Shown piece by piece: positions 1 to 13,109 of a stretch of 64,000 bases of DNA (the stretch's first letter is position 1; each line of letters starts with the position of its first letter). The position numbers were made by a program, and so were the translations under genes. This DNA comes from Heracleum sosnowskyi (taxonomy: Eukaryota > Streptophyta > Magnoliopsida > Apiales > Apiaceae): the NCBI GenBank assembly GCA_030848705.1, contig CM061238.1, forward strand, positions 78,020,685 through 78,084,684. The letters are read 5' to 3'. The notes beneath the pieces are model-generated. The model saw nothing but the letters and a program-made list of their open reading frames with translations, did not search any database and was not told the DNA's origin.

Positions 1-3000
1 TGCCTTGTTCTCAACTGGCTTGTCAACTTTTGGTGCAACATTCAGCTTGATTGGTCCTTGTTGAGCTCTTTTAACTAGTTCCCTTTTCCTTGACTTCTTT
101 TCAGCTTCAAAAATGAATTTAGGAAAAGCCAAGTTTTAAAACTCAACAGGATCTTCTTTGGGCTCTGCAGGAGTTTCATGGTAGGTGGTTTGAAACTGAG
201 TTGAAGCTGAAATGGGGTCTTCAATGACAATTCTTCTCCCTATATCCCTCTTCTCTTCCACTTTCTCAGGAGAGACATGCCTATTTGATCTTTGCTTCCA
301 TCTGATAGGATTGGCCTTTGGCACTGTCTTCCTTTTAGTAGGGGCCTCTTCCTCTACAGCCTCACTACTTTCTTCTTCCATCTCCCTCATCAGTTCTTGG
401 GCCAATCTAGCCTATTTCTCAGGTGTATATTCAAACCCTCGGGGATTGGCTTCTCTCCTTAATCTGACAATCTCTTCTCTCTTAGCTTCATTGAACCTGG
501 GATGGCTGCTTGTGATATGAATTTCTTTACCATTCCCGAAAATGATAGCCATCCCTTGTCTGATCTCTATATCTGTAGAAGCTTTGAGATTCCTGATTAG
601 AGCTGCTAGCACCTTAGACTCATCAGGCTTGGGGAATGGATAGTCCACTTCTAACTTGTTCTTGCCATGATGTCTTGGTGGAGAGCCAGTCCTGCCACTG
701 AAGATAGGTTCAAACTCCTTGACACTTGACTGTTCAGCATCATATTCTTTTTGCAGGATGATAGTGTTAGGAGTGAGAACTTTCAGGATTGTTGTGTGGA
801 CAAGCACTGACTTGGATGAAGATGAAGTCACAGCCTTAAAGATGGACTCCTTGATTTGCCTCTCAGAATTGAGGAAGGTTTGAGCATCCTTGGCTGGAGG
901 AGAGACCACCTTTGTGAGTTAAAACTCACTTGGATTTGCAATAATTTGAGGTGTCTCCCCCTGACTTGATGGCACACCCTTGACTGAAGTGGTTACTGTT
1001 TCAGAGACCACTAGTGCACTCTCTCCCTTTTTGTTATCATCAAAGGTTTGAGTAACACCAGTAGCCTGTAGTAACTGTTGCAGAAGCTTAGTATGTAAGT
1101 TTTGGTTGGCCAAGAAGGTGTCCATTTGCTTCTCCATCTTTTCCATCCTCACAGTAAGGGCAGCCACATCCTTTACCAACTTGTCTTGCTTGAATCTTTG
1201 AGAGGTAGAAGGAGCAACTGCATCAACTCTCCTTTCTATAGCATCCTTTACCCCATCAAGATGGCCTTTGATGTCATCTGTGTTGGCTCTCTGCTGGAGG
1301 ATGTGGGCTTGATGAAGCTGAAGGGATGCCACAAAGTTTTGGACTGTGGTGGAATGTAGAGGATTGGATGTTTGAGTTTCACCATGTGCCCTCTTATAAT
1401 TCTTGAGAATGACAACCTTGGTGTAATTGTGAACATAAGAGTTGGAAAACAACCAATGAGGCATCTCTTGTAGAGTGGAAGAGCCTTCTTCTCCTCCTTC
1501 ACCACTCTCAGAATCATCACTGTCTTCATCATATTCAAAGTCTTCACCAGCTCCTGGAGGCAGATTGTTGATTGCTTCTTTTGCCCTAGACATTGATTCA
1601 GTAGTGTGTACCAAATTCAACATCTTTTATGCCTCCATATTGCCATGTTCAGCCAAGACTTGATAGGCTGGATCAGGATGAGTAAATGTCTCAGCATTCA
1701 GGTTGACTTGATCCAACTCATTTTGATATGCAAGTTGGAACAGCCTCTCCCTGTCTGCATCACTGACATCCATTAACTCACTGTCAATGGCTGAGTCTTC
1801 CATCCTTATTTCTCCTGTAGCTGCTTTTCTCTCATTTTCTCTCCGTTCTTGCATCAGGGGCTGCCCCCTGGCTCACACCCCTCACACCCTCACCTTCACC
1901 TACTAAGGTGGAACCCTTATTTCTCACTCTTACCAGACTGGAAGAAATAGTCCGTCGCTCTTTCTCTCCCTCTCCTTTTGCCTGGTTGCAAACCAGCCCC
2001 TCACTCTCACTAGCTTCACTCTCTTTCCTCAATCCTAAAAGTGTTTGAACCACTACTAACTCATCCACACTTGAAGTTGTAATATTTGAAATTTAAAGTG
2101 CAAGTGTGGAAGGAGTATCCGTAGAGGTAGAAGAAGTATATGTCAACGGATAGCTGCTTTGAGGCATATCCCTAGACAGACAAACACTTGTCAACGGATG
2201 AGAAATATCTATAGATGAAGAAAAATGAGCAGCTCTAGAAATTGAGACTATGGCTGAATCTGTGGAGATTGATTGTAAGTTAAGAGCCACAGATGGAGCC
2301 AAAGTCTTAGAAATGATGGATTGGTGGTCCAACAAATCATCAAAAAGATGATGACCACCAATTTCAGAGTGGGGCTTCTCCAAGAAGGTTAAAGATGGAG
2401 AATGAGGAATAGATTTGTGAATCATGTCCACATCAAAAGAGAGAGTAGGTGAGCTTGGAATTTCTGTTTCAGTTTGAATGTGTAAAGAGTGGGGCTGTGA
2501 CTCCACATTTACTGGAGCCACATCAAACTGAATTTGTGATGGTGCAGAAACACAACTTGAAGTTGTGGTTTGCACTGTGTGTGATCCCTGTGCAACCCCA
2601 GTTGTCTTAGACCTGTTTCTCCTTTCATAGGCATTAGATGTATCTGTAGGGCTTCTGGTGTCCCTATCCCTCTTGTGTTGTGTCCCTGGTTGGGGACTAT
2701 TTTCAATAGCAACATCCTTTTGGGAGGATGTCACTAGGGATGTGTTTGATTCCTTTTCAACCACTGCATCTTTTTTAGAAGATACAGGGTGGCTAGGCTG
2801 GGATACACTAATCTCACCCTCCTTGTTCTTGGGGTTTCTTTGATGATCACCCCTTCCCTCGCCACTCACTACCACCTTCACACTCCCCTCAAGAGTTTTG
2901 GTAGTTTTTACAACAGGTGCCTTTTGAGAGACACCTGATGTTGGCTTTTTGGATTTGGATTTTGGAATAGGTGGCCACTTGCGTAGGAGGCTGTTGGACA

Positions 3001-3875
3001 ATTCCAGCCTCCATAGTGACACTTAAAATCAAAGAAATAACAGTGGAGGAAGGTACAGTTGAGGAGATTACCTGACTTACATGTGCTTCCTGAGATTCAT
3101 TGAAAATTGGTAGGTATACCAATTGTACCTCCTTGTTGTGGTTCAGCCTATTCAAGTCCTCAAGGACTCTCTTATTTTGAACCCAACAATCTTTGGAGTT
3201 TGCAGGGAATTGGATCACCGCGTTACTTTCTACATGGTTAGATAGCAACATGAAAAATCTAGCATAGTATACATTGTTACTTCTAGATGCTTTATTTCAT
3301 AGCTTAGCACCAAGTTCAAACAGAATCAAGGACCCTAGGTTATAATAGCTATTAGTCAAAAGCATGTAAGCAATGTCTAACATAGAAAATGTAATAGCAT
3401 CATAATTGATAATCTTACTAGAGAAAACCTTAAGAATATCATCAAAGAAAAAGCTCCATTCTTTTACCATACCTCTTATCTGAATCTTACTTAAATTAGC
3501 AGTAGGCAAAGCATAATTAATAGAATTTAGCATGTTAACAATATCAGTATCATTATGCTTTTCTAACATATTGTTTTCAGGCAAGTTTAGGCATGATGTA
3601 ATGACATCACTGTTTATCACATGTTCCTTACCTTGAAGAACGAAGGTGATTGTAACATTGACAGAATCGAACACTGCTGATTCCCAAATGGCTTCAATCA
3701 CCTCAAAGTACAGTTTGGGGGCTTCGAACATGGCTTTTGAGAGCTTGCAGTTCTGAAGAAACCTCATCATATTGTGATATGACGTGTTCTTCTCATCGAA
3801 GTCCACTAGTGCGGTGAAGTTGTTCTTCTCATAAGTGAAACCAGTGAGAGACATTGTTTTGTTGGTTGGTGCCAT
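1..3875 (-). pseudogene. env-position ORF downstream of pol in copia element (broken)
   Basis: A string of minus-strand open stretches runs from an ATG at 3875 through 3297, 3251-2889, 3022-2093, 1854-1627, 1623-919, 909-412 and 405-136, changing frame at least twice and crossing several stops. The first part begins MAPTNKTMSLTGFTYEKN and looks globular. Later parts are rich in Ser, Thr, Pro, Gln and charged residues, with a probable coiled coil near 1050-1250 (VRMEKMEKQMDTFL). SIRE-type copia elements carry an ORF in this place that is often called env-like. I see no clear signal peptide or transmembrane segment, so an envelope role is not shown here. It was probably one ORF of more than 1,200 codons before decay. 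Confidence 0.7.
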
Positions 3876-4424
3876 TGATACAGAGCTTGAATTATAGAGA
3901 GAGGTTTTTACTTTTAGAGAGAAAGATGAGCTTTTGCCTTAGTGAATTTTGGGAATTGATAGAAAATGATTAACTGAGAGTAAAAACGATTTATACTCCC
4001 CCCCCCCAAATAATTCACTAAGAAAATCAAAATAATTAAAAGAAATTATTTGATTGGTGCAAGAAAATAACCGTTTAAAAGTAATGGGTTTAAAAAGTAA
4101 ATCCATGAATTTACTATAATTACATACACACACTGTACTCATGTAACTACGGATATGATTGTGGCTTTTAACGGTTACAATTAGAACTATACTATCTACG
4201 GATAGGATTTTACCTTTTGAGATTCGACATCCGTAGAGGAATAAAAAGTAGTATCCGTAGACATATAGAAGATCCAGTGTCAAAAATGACCATCAATGGA
4301 TAAGGATATCCATGGAGGGAGTAATTTTGACTTAGACAAAATTTTACTTTTTCAGAGAGTTTTAATTCTCATGAAAATCATGTTGACACTGACTGCATTA
4401 CAAATTATCAGACATTTAAATTAA
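3876..4424. other. non-coding spacer between pol and env-position ORF
   Basis: No ORF of the element continues here. The stretch is AT-rich, has a run of nine C at about 3999-4007, and holds several copies of the short motif TATCCGTAGA or its reverse complement (about 4147, 4194, 4228, 4252), plus degenerate forms near 4291 and 4307. The position would suit a promoter or splice region for the downstream ORF; that is inference. Confidence 0.55.
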
Positions 4425-6184
4425 TTAAGAGAAGTTAAGCATACCTAGCTCATTTACCAACCTTGAGAATGTTGATTCATCAAGTGGTTTGGTAAAAATG
4501 TCTGCAATTTGTTGTTCACTTAGAACAAAATGAAGTTCCACAGTACCATTCATCACATCTTCCCTGATGAAGTGATACTTTATGTCAATGTGCTTGGTTC
4601 TTGAGTGCGGAACTGGATTCTCAGTAATGGCAATTGCACTAGTGTTGTCACAGAAAATTGGAATCTTATTAATTGTTAGACCATAGTCTTGTAGTTGATT
4701 TTTCATCCAAAGTATCTGTGCACAACAACTTCCAGCTGCAATATATTCTGCCTCAGCTGTAGAAGTAGAGACAAAATTTTGCTTTTTACTGAACCATGAG
4801 ACAAGCTTATCTCCTAGAAATTGACAGGCGCCTGTTGTACTTTTTCTGTCAATTTTGCAACCTGCATAGTCTGCATCTGAATAACCAATTAGATCAAAAC
4901 CAGATTCTCTAGGGTACCAAATGCCAAGGTTTGGTGTTCCCTTGAGATATCTGAAAATCCTTTTGATAGCAATTAAGTGAGACTCTCTAGGATCATCCTG
5001 AAATCTAGCACATAGACATGTAGCAAACATAATATCAGGTCTACTAGCTGTTAAATATAAAAGTGAGTCTACCATGCCTCTAGAGCTTGAAATGTCCACA
5101 TATTTTTCCTTAGTATTCAATTCAAGCTTAGAGGCAGTTGACATGGGTGTTTTAGCAGGAGAACAATCCATTAGATCAAACTTCTTTAATAGATCAAAGA
5201 TGTATTTAGTTTGACTAATGAAAATTCCTTCTTTCACTTGCTTAACTTGTAAGCCAATGAAATAGGTAAGTTCACCCATCATGCTCATTTCATATTTACT
5301 TTGCATAAGTTTTCAAACCTTTTGCAAAGCTTCTCATCTGTAGACCCAAAAATTATGTCATCTACATAAATTTGAACAAGTATACTAGAGCCATTAACAT
5401 TTCTAAAGAAGAGAGTTTTATCAACAGTACCTCTAGTGAAGTGATTCTCTAAAAGAAACTGTGACAGTGTGTCATACCAGGCTCTAGGTGCTTGCTTCAG
5501 TCCATAAAGTGCCTTGAGTAGGAAGTAGACAAATTCTGGATAATTTGGATCTTCAAAACCAGGAGGTTGACTGACATACACCTCCTTTTCTAATTCCCCA
5601 TTCAATAAGGCACTTTTGACATCCATCTAATAGACTTTGAAATTGGCATGGGCTGCATAGGCTAGGAATATCCTTATTGCTTCCAATCTAGCAACAGGGG
5701 CAAATGTTTCATCATAGTCTATTCCTTCTTCCTGAGAATAGCCTTTAGCAACTAGTCTAGATTTATTCCTTTTGACAATGCCATTTTCATCCATCTTGTT
5801 TCTGAATACCCACTTCATTCCTATAACACTTCTGTCTTTAGGTTTGGGTACCAGCTTCCACACTTTGTTTCTCTCAAATTGGTTTAGCTCTTCCTACATA
5901 GCTAACACCCAATTTGGATCTAGAACAACATCCTCAACTTTCTTTGGTTTATCTTGTGAAAGAAAGCTACTGTATAAACATTCATCTTGAGTAGCTCTTC
6001 TAGTTTGGACATTTGAGGATGCATCACCAATGATCAGTTCAAATGGGTGATCCCTAGTCCACTTTCTCCTTATTGCAGGTGTAGGTCTTGAAGATGTAGC
6101 ATCATTGTCATAAATATGATCATGTTGAATTGAGGTTGATACTTGACTCAGAGAAACTCCCCCTGAGTTTATTGGGGTGGTCAT
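4425..6184 (-). pseudogene. copia reverse transcriptase and RNase H (broken)
   Basis: Open pieces at 6184-5894, 5863-5627, 5626-5285 and 5306-4425 together cover the RT and RNase H part of pol. Visible copia landmarks are KWVFRNK and FAPVARLEAIR at 5863-5627, the catalytic YVDDIIFGST near 5370, and the RNase H signature DADYAGCKIDRKSTTG near 4850 followed by STAEAEY and DNTSAI, then KHIDIKYHFIRE. The first three pieces share one frame but are separated by stops (around 5890 and 5627). A frameshift near 5290 puts RNase H in another frame. Confidence 0.93.
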
Positions 6185-6223
6185 CCTGTGTTGTAATCCA
6201 CCTCCGGATGCCTCAAAATGACT

Positions 6224-7781
6224 TCATACAGATGCTCCATTTTGGCTTCCTACGGATGCTCCATTTTGGCTTTCTACGGATGCTCCATTTGTCCCTTCTA
6301 TGGATGGCTCAGTAGAACTTGAGTTGTCCATATTTGAAATAATCATTCTTGGAGGGACTGGTTCATCCTCATAATCATCATCTTCATCATCATAATATAG
6401 ACCTTCCACCTCATTCTCAAACCTGAGAGTTTCATGAAAACCCTCATCTGTGAGACCTTGAATCCTGGCATCATCAAAAACAACATGTACAGATTCCATA
6501 ACAATGTTTATTCTGTGATTGAAAACCCTATAGGCTTTTCTAGCTGCATAACCCACAAAAGTGGCTTCATCTGCCTTTGACTCAAACTTTCCAAGATTTT
6601 CACCTTGATTTCTCAATACAAAACATTTGCATCCAAAGACATGTAGAAAATTCAAGGATGGGTTTCTTCCCTTGAGCAAATGATATGGAGTCATCCATTT
6701 AGCTTGATTGATCAAAGAGATATTTTGAGTGAAACATGCAGTGTTAACTACTTCAGCCCAAAAATATGTGGGTAACTTTGATTCTCCTAGCATAGTTCTT
6801 GCAGCCTCAATTAGAGTTCTATTTTTCCTTTCCACCAGTCCATTTTGTTGTGGTGTTCTAGCTGTAGAAAACTCATGAATGATTCCATTCTCCTCACCAA
6901 ACAGCCTCATTGTTGAATTCTTGAACTCAGTGCCATTGTCACTCCTGATTCTTCTAACTTTGAGATTAGGATGATTGTTAGCAGCCTTGATGTGATTGAT
7001 TATGATTCCACTTGCCTCATCTTTAGAATGCAGGAAGTATGTCCATGTAAACTTTGAAAAATCATCCACAATCACAAGGCATTATTTTTTCTTTGAGATT
7101 GACATGACATTTACTGGTCCAAATAAATCCATGTGTAATAGCTATAGAGGTTGCTCAATTGATGAATCTAGCTTGCTTCTGAAAGAAATCTTCCTTTGCT
7201 TCTTTCTGGCAAGCATCACAAAGTCCATCCTTAGAAAATTCCAACCGTGGGATTCCTCTCACTAGGTCTCTTTTTACCAAATCATTCATTGATTTGAAGT
7301 TTAAATGAGACAGCCTTTTGTGCCATAACCAATTCTCATCTTTACTTGCTTTACTCAGAAGACAAGTGATAGAATATGAACTTGTTGAGTTGAAGTCAGC
7401 TATATAAACATTTCCTCTTCTGTGGCCTGTCAACACCACATTGTTGTTTCCTTTGTTTGAAATAACACAGGCTCCTTGACTGAATGATACTAAGAAACCT
7501 TTATCAGATAGTTGATTGATGCTCAGCAAGTTGTGCTTGAGTCCATCAACTAGTGCTACTTCATCAGTGATGACATTTTCCTTTGAAATCAAGCCATATC
7601 CCTTAGTGTAACCTTTGCTGTCATCTCCAAAGGTAATGCTAGGGCCAGCTTTTTCCACAAACTCTGTGAGCAGGGTAGAATCTCCAGTCATGTGCCTAGA
7701 GCAGCCACTGTCTAGGTACCATAGATTCTTTCTGTTTCCCTGCACACAACAAAACCAAATCAAGTTGATTTTGGTACCCAA
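6224..7781 (-). pseudogene. copia protease, pre-integrase zinc finger and integrase core (broken)
   Basis: The piece 7781-7155 begins with a retropepsin-like active site (LDSGCSRHMTGD) and continues to the HHCC zinc-binding region before integrase (WHKRLSHLN and CDACQK). The piece 7075-6224 holds the integrase catalytic core: IVDDFSKFTWTYFL, RSDNGTEF and TPQQNGLVERKNR supply the DDE residues, followed by GCKCFVLRN. The two pieces are in different frames, with a break near 7080-7155. Near 6224-6310 the reading frame contains a 24-bp in-frame repeat encoding NGASV-type units, just downstream of the integrase domain. Confidence 0.92.
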
Positions 7782-10195
7782 GTTTCCTCGGGTCCAGTCT
7801 TGTTAGCTTTTACTTTGCCTTTCTTGTCATTTTGCACCTTAATCTCAGGTTGAGTTAAATCAACCTTGACCCTGGGTGTTGACCTCTGAGAGACAACCTT
7901 TTGAGGATGTTCATATGCATACATGTTTGGTGCATGCATTTGAGGATGATGTGCATACATAGTGTTCATTTGTGGCATGCTCCATGTCATTTGTGGCATT
8001 CTGAATGCATTCATATAAGGATTTGAAACAAATGGCATATTGGCATACAAATTTGATGCTAGATCATTATGTGCAAACATGTTGTGCATAACAGGCATAG
8101 GCATGTTGGGTACATGCATTGGCATTTGAACAGATGAATTTTTTACAGTTTTGCAATTGGTAGATAAATGATTAACACTACCACACTTTACACAAGTTTT
8201 CCTAGGAGCATACTTGTTAGGAGTATAGTTATTGTGTTTATTAATCCCTACCTTACCATTTCTGTTCTTTTTCTTTTACACATCAGCCCTGACCTCTATG
8301 TTCTTTAACTTGTCCTTCAATTGCTTGTTAGACAAGTGACCTATGTTGACATCCTTAGTTTTGGTTTTGATGCATTCTTCCTGAACAAAATTTTTGCTGG
8401 TTGGACCATACTTTTTGTTCAGCTTCTCAAGTTTTCTTTACTAATACTAGATGTACACTTCTTTGGACAAGTCTCATCCGTAGAGGAGTTACCTATCAAC
8501 GGATAGTCACTATCCGTAGAGGTGTCATCTCCTAGATTCTCAACATCTAGTTTCTCCTTATCTTTTTCTACTGATTCCTTGTAGAATGTATCCACACCTT
8601 GAGCCTTAATTATGTTTGTGGCAACATTCCTGGAATCAGTCCATCTAGCTATTGTTTCATGTTCTATAGCTAACTGTGCTTTGAGAATTTCTTCTCTTTT
8701 TAGCACAGCTAGCAGTTCATCCTTGGCAACTTGACACTCTACCCTCATTTTCTCAAACTCAATAAATTGAGTTTCAAGACTAGCATTCCTATCACTTAAA
8801 AACTGATTAACATCTTTAATCCTGGTGTTTTCTTTTGTAAGTGATTTGAGAGAAATATGCATATGATATAATTTAGTAGACATGTCATTTATTGCACTAT
8901 TGCATTCCTCTGTAGAAAGCTCAGAGAGGTTGGTAGTGATTACGTGATTGAATGATAAACTGGCCTCATGCTCACTTGAATCAGCCATCAGTGCAAGGTT
9001 CACAAATTCAGTGTCCTCCTCAGAATCATTCCCATCATCAGCTCAGTCATAGTCCCGAGTTATGAATGCTATTCCATTTTGCTTGAGAAGATCAAAGTAT
9101 TTCTTCTTATAATCAACAGGCTCAAACTTCCTGTCACTCTTCTCAGCTTTTGGTCTTTTGCATTCATTGGCAAAGTGTCCTCCCATTCCACAATTGAAGC
9201 ATTTAAACTTGGACCTTTCAACATAGTTCTTGTTTGATTGAAAGTCCTTTCTGGATGGCTTGGACACCTCAGGGTTTCTCTTGAACTTGAGCTTTGAGAA
9301 TTCTCTTGACAGAAAAGCTAAATGTTCATCTAGCTCATCCATTTCATCTTGGTTAGAGGGCTCACTTTCTTCAATCATCTTTCCTTTGCACTTTCTTGAT
9401 TCAGTCCTACCTTCACAAGCACTTGTGCTTGGTGTAGCTTCAGCAGTTTCCTCTTTCATGTCCTCAGCCTTGTTAACACTTGCAACTAAGGCAACATATC
9501 CAGTTTTCTTTTGGACCTTCTCAATTTCCTCATCCTGCTCCATTTCTAGCTCATATGTTTTTAGGGTTCCATATAGCCTTGCAAGAGTAAAATCCTTTTA
9601 TTCTTGAGTGTTTCTCAAGGAAACAGTCATAGACTTCCACTCCTTTGGCAAAGCTCTGAGAAATTTAGTATTTGAATCTTTGATTTGATACACCCTCCTA
9701 TACAACTATAATCCTTTCAGCAATTTTTGAAATGTACTAAAAGTATCATTCAAAGATTCTACACTCTTAAAGTGAAAGTGTTCATACTGTTGTATGAGGA
9801 GCTGCATCTTGTTTTCCCTGACTTGCTCAGTCCCTTCACAGATGGTTTGGACAGTGTCCCAAATCTCCTTGGTTGTAGAACAATTAATAACATTGTCAAA
9901 CATGTCAGAATCAAGACCATTGAACAAAATATTCATGGCCTTCTTGTCTTTGTGAACAACAATGTTGTCCTTAGGAGACCATTCTGAAGGTAACTTTAAA
10001 TTGGTGCTTGGAGCTCCTGCAGGTGCTTGAGCTATTGAGGTGTTTGGCTTCATTGGAAATATGAGGGCCATGATCGATGCATTCTACGTATCCTTCATCC
10101 ATAGACATTAGATGTAAACACATCTTTACTTTCCAGTGAAAGTAATTCTCTTTATCAAGAACTGGTATTTTAACTCCATAATCCTTCTGACCCAT
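7782..10195 (-). pseudogene. copia gag region with two CCHC knuckles (broken)
   Basis: The first ATG after the PBS is at 10195 (MGQKDYGVKIPVLDKENYFHW), a typical SIRE gag start. The UBN2-like gag domain continues in another frame at 10071-9706. A CCHC knuckle (CFNCGMGGHFANEC) lies near 9180, and a second, CVKCGSVNHLSTNC, near 8160-8210. Between them (9003-8419) is a coiled-coil-like segment rich in Glu and Lys. The stretch 8125-7760 is Met, Asn and Pro rich with repeated MPM/MHAPN words. Frames shift at least three times. Two separate knuckles in one gag is a feature of this lineage. Confidence 0.88.
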
Positions 10196-10250
10196 GATTC
10201 TGATGACTTTAGATCTTTAGATCTTTAAACTTCTTGTGTGTTAGAAGCTT

Positions 10251-10262
10251 GCTCTGATACCA
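10251..10262 (-). promoter_or_regulatory. primer binding site, initiator tRNA-Met type
   Basis: The minus strand reads TGGTATCAGAGC, the usual plant LTR-retrotransposon PBS complementary to the 3' end of initiator tRNA-Met. It lies two bases inside the LTR edge at 10265, which fixes that edge and the direction of the element. Confidence 0.92.
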
Positions 10263-10264
10263 AT

Positions 10265-11235
10265 TGTTATTCCCAGACAATGAATCTAGATTGTAGAAGG
10301 GGGGGGGGGGGGGGTTGAATACAATCTATAACACAAGAATTAAAAATTCAGGTGGATTGATTTATCCACCTGAGAGATTTTTTATTAGAAGAAATCTCTA
10401 TGATGTTTATGAATAAACACACAGTTGCATACACACTATTCTAGCTTCAGCAATTTACAAAGGATATTGCTTTGAGCTCTCTAAATTGCCTAACTGATTT
10501 CTTAAGTTCTAGAATAATGCTACACTTGGTTATATAACCCAAGTTTACAAGATATTTCGAACAGCTAATAATTAAAAAAGTAAATCTGTCCAAAATCTTT
10601 GTTTCTCCATTCTGAGTAGTGGTCCATGTGTTGGAAGCTTGCCCTTCTTGGCTGATTGTCTTTTATAGAAATGCTACTTTTGACCAGACAAAACAGAATG
10701 CTTCTTCTTCTCGTGAGTTTTCCAGAAATGCTGGTTTCCATGCTCTGTGAAATCTGTCAACCCATGTGCTCTGTCTGAACTGTCCTTTTCACAAAGTACA
10801 GAGTGTATCCATAGAATCTATTTGAGTTGTATCCGTTGAGAGTATCTTGATCACATCCGTAGACAGCGAGTACTACTATCCGTAGACAGTACTTTGTCCA
10901 CATCCATAAAAGGCTAATGTTGCTATCCGTAGACAGTCAATTTCACTTACAAGGCATAGAATATTTACAATTAGCCTCCCTATTCTACATATCCATTCAC
11001 ACTCAACATGACTTATTCAGCCTAAAAACTAATACTCCAACTTCTACATCAGGATTACACATCAGGACTACACATCAGGATTGTACAAGCATGTTACATT
11101 GAGTCTTATCCGTAGATAAGCTACCCTTCTACGGATACTGTAAATGCGTCCTATCCGTTGAAGGCTACATTCTTACTTATACAATTTTCACTAAGTTAGT
11201 CTAGTTATCATCAAGAAACAACGTAGTTCCTAACA
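10265..11235 (-). repeat. 5' LTR of the copia element
   Basis: The unit begins TGTTA and ends TAACA on the plus strand, giving the expected TG...CA ends with a 5-bp inverted repeat, and it abuts the PBS. Length is 971 bp. It contains an 18-base G run (about 10299-10316) and at least eight copies or near-copies of TATCCGTAGA in the outer part (10806-11160). Its partner LTR is outside the window, so divergence cannot be estimated. Confidence 0.9.
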
Positions 11236-11240
11236 GTTAA

Positions 11241-12721
11241 CTACTATAAATTTATTTGTTTTTTGTTTATAACCATCAATAATAATAGTTCTGTAACCAT
11301 CAACTTTGGAATATAAATGATGATGTGTTTGGATTCAAGAAAATAATTTAGGATGGTTATTCATATTTACAAGAATGTCATGAAATTTGTATAAGATAAG
11401 ATTATAACCTCATGAGAGTTACATGAGATTAACCTCAGGCCCTTTCATATATTATCGGTTTGTCAAAAGAAAGCATTTTATTATATCACTCATTTATGTA
11501 CAATTTTGATGCTTTGTTCTTATAGAATAATATTTGCATAGCTAAAAAAAGTGGAGATATTATTTAATTGGAGTTTTTTCAAATATACGATTATTATGAA
11601 TCATTTTTCCAAAAATACGTCGATTCTAAAAAGTATTTACAAAAATACATTTGTCTAAAAATTATTTTCAAAAATACGCTTTGCAACCTCTGCAACCCAA
11701 AATGCAACTTTGTAATTCTTTTGACATTTTATCAAACAGTGTTTGCAACCCCTGCAACCCAAAATGCAAATTCAGTTTCATTATTTGTAAAGTTGATTAT
11801 AAAGTTGATTTAGTTGCAATAATTATTTTAATTGAGTTGAAATAGTTGCAGACTATAATCAAACCAACACAACTTACAACTGTGTATTAATAACAAAAGT
11901 CAACCAAAACAATAAAACTTAATCAAATCCAAAGAAACAAGACGAAAAAGAAAACAAAATGCCCCTGCGGAGCCTCAATTATATACAACAAACCAAATCA
12001 ACTTATGCAACGTATTTTCTGTGTATCATTCAATCGAACAGTTGAAAATCTAAAGACAAAAGATGAAGAAGAAAATGGAATGCCCAAATCAAATCAAAAT
12101 CAATATATTACAACTTATTTTCTTCAATCGCGATTGGGGACTGTATATATATATAGTGTGTGTGTATATGTATAGTAACAAATCAATAATTGATATGAAA
12201 GATTGAAGAAGATGATAAAGGTAATTGTAGATCTGGGAAGTAGTTCTTGTATTTTCTTTAAGTATGTGCTTTGTTAAGTGCGTGCAGAAAGAAAGCAGTG
12301 CCCGCCTGTGCTGGCATATTTAAAAAAAGAGAGTAAAGTATATAAGTGAAAAAAGATTTGGAGGGTAGTAAAATTAGAATTAAGATTATAAAAGTAGTAG
12401 AGAGGGAAATTTCCCTATTTAATTTTGTGCATTTTTGAAATATGCATATTATTCATGTTGGACCTTTTATTTATATATATTAGTTTTGTTTTCTAATATA
12501 TGGATTTGTATGCATTCAATAGCTTTACTTTATTGTTTTTAATGATATGAAATTTTTTATGTCAGTTAATGGTGAGAGCAAGTCATAAGAGAGTATTTTA
12601 TATGTTGTACTTTGCATCTTTTTAATTAAGAGCTTTCATAAATATGATTTAAATGATTCAGTATTTTTATATTATTGCGAATGTTAATAATCTCGTTTCT
12701 TTGTTTAATGACTTAACCATA

Positions 12722-12796
<75 letters not shown>

Positions 12797-13109
12797 GTTA
12801 TCTATTAGAAGTTATAAGCACACTTAAGACTTAAATCCAGTATTTATAGATTGTATTAGACTTGATTGTGACTTTATTATAACATATAAAATGTGATAAA
12901 ATATGGTACAAATATTTAATCTCATAAATTATATTATTTAATTATTTTCTATTAATCATGATTATATTTGTGTATATTACTTTATTTACAAGTCACTATG
13001 GTGATATTAGACTAGACTAGTCTATACATACATGTATATTATTACTACTAATTATGTTGTTGATATACATAAGTGTAACGATCGTAAATTTTTCAGTACC
13101 TTATATTAT
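11241..13109. other. AT-rich intergenic stretch without a recognised gene
   Basis: No supported coding region. A roughly 75-bp segment is repeated imperfectly at 11685-11770, both copies with the phrase CAACCCAAAATGCAA. The purine-rich stretch 12180-12420 ends in GGGAAATTTCCC; both could be transposon remnants, but no ends are clear. The (ATT)n tract is listed separately. Confidence 0.6.
12723..12796. repeat. (ATT)n microsatellite
   Basis: About 24 uninterrupted ATT/TTA units, a simple sequence repeat likely to be length-polymorphic. Confidence 0.97.

Larger units (their letters stand above)
1..11235 (-). mobile_element. Ty1/copia retrotransposon, SIRE/Maximus-like, left end outside window
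   Basis: Reading the minus strand from 11235 downward gives LTR, a PBS matching initiator tRNA-Met, gag with CCHC knuckles, protease, integrase, RT and RNase H, then a long extra ORF region downstream of pol. Integrase before RT defines Ty1/copia. The long element (more than 11 kb), ~1-kb LTR and extra env-position ORF are typical of the SIRE/Maximus lineage. The 3' LTR is not in the window. All protein regions contain stops or frameshifts, so this copy cannot act alone. The five bases after the LTR (11236-11240) are GTTAA; the matching target duplication would lie left of the window. Confidence 0.93.

Noticed and set aside
212..520. Plus-strand ORFs across the copia element
   Set aside because: Antisense shadows of the minus-strand gag, pol and env-position frames.
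1..3875. A functional viral-type envelope gene
   Set aside because: No signal peptide, no transmembrane anchor and many stops; position alone is not evidence for an envelope function.
11568..12420. A Mutator-like MITE
   Set aside because: Some inverted words at the edges but no consistent terminal repeats or 9-bp duplication.
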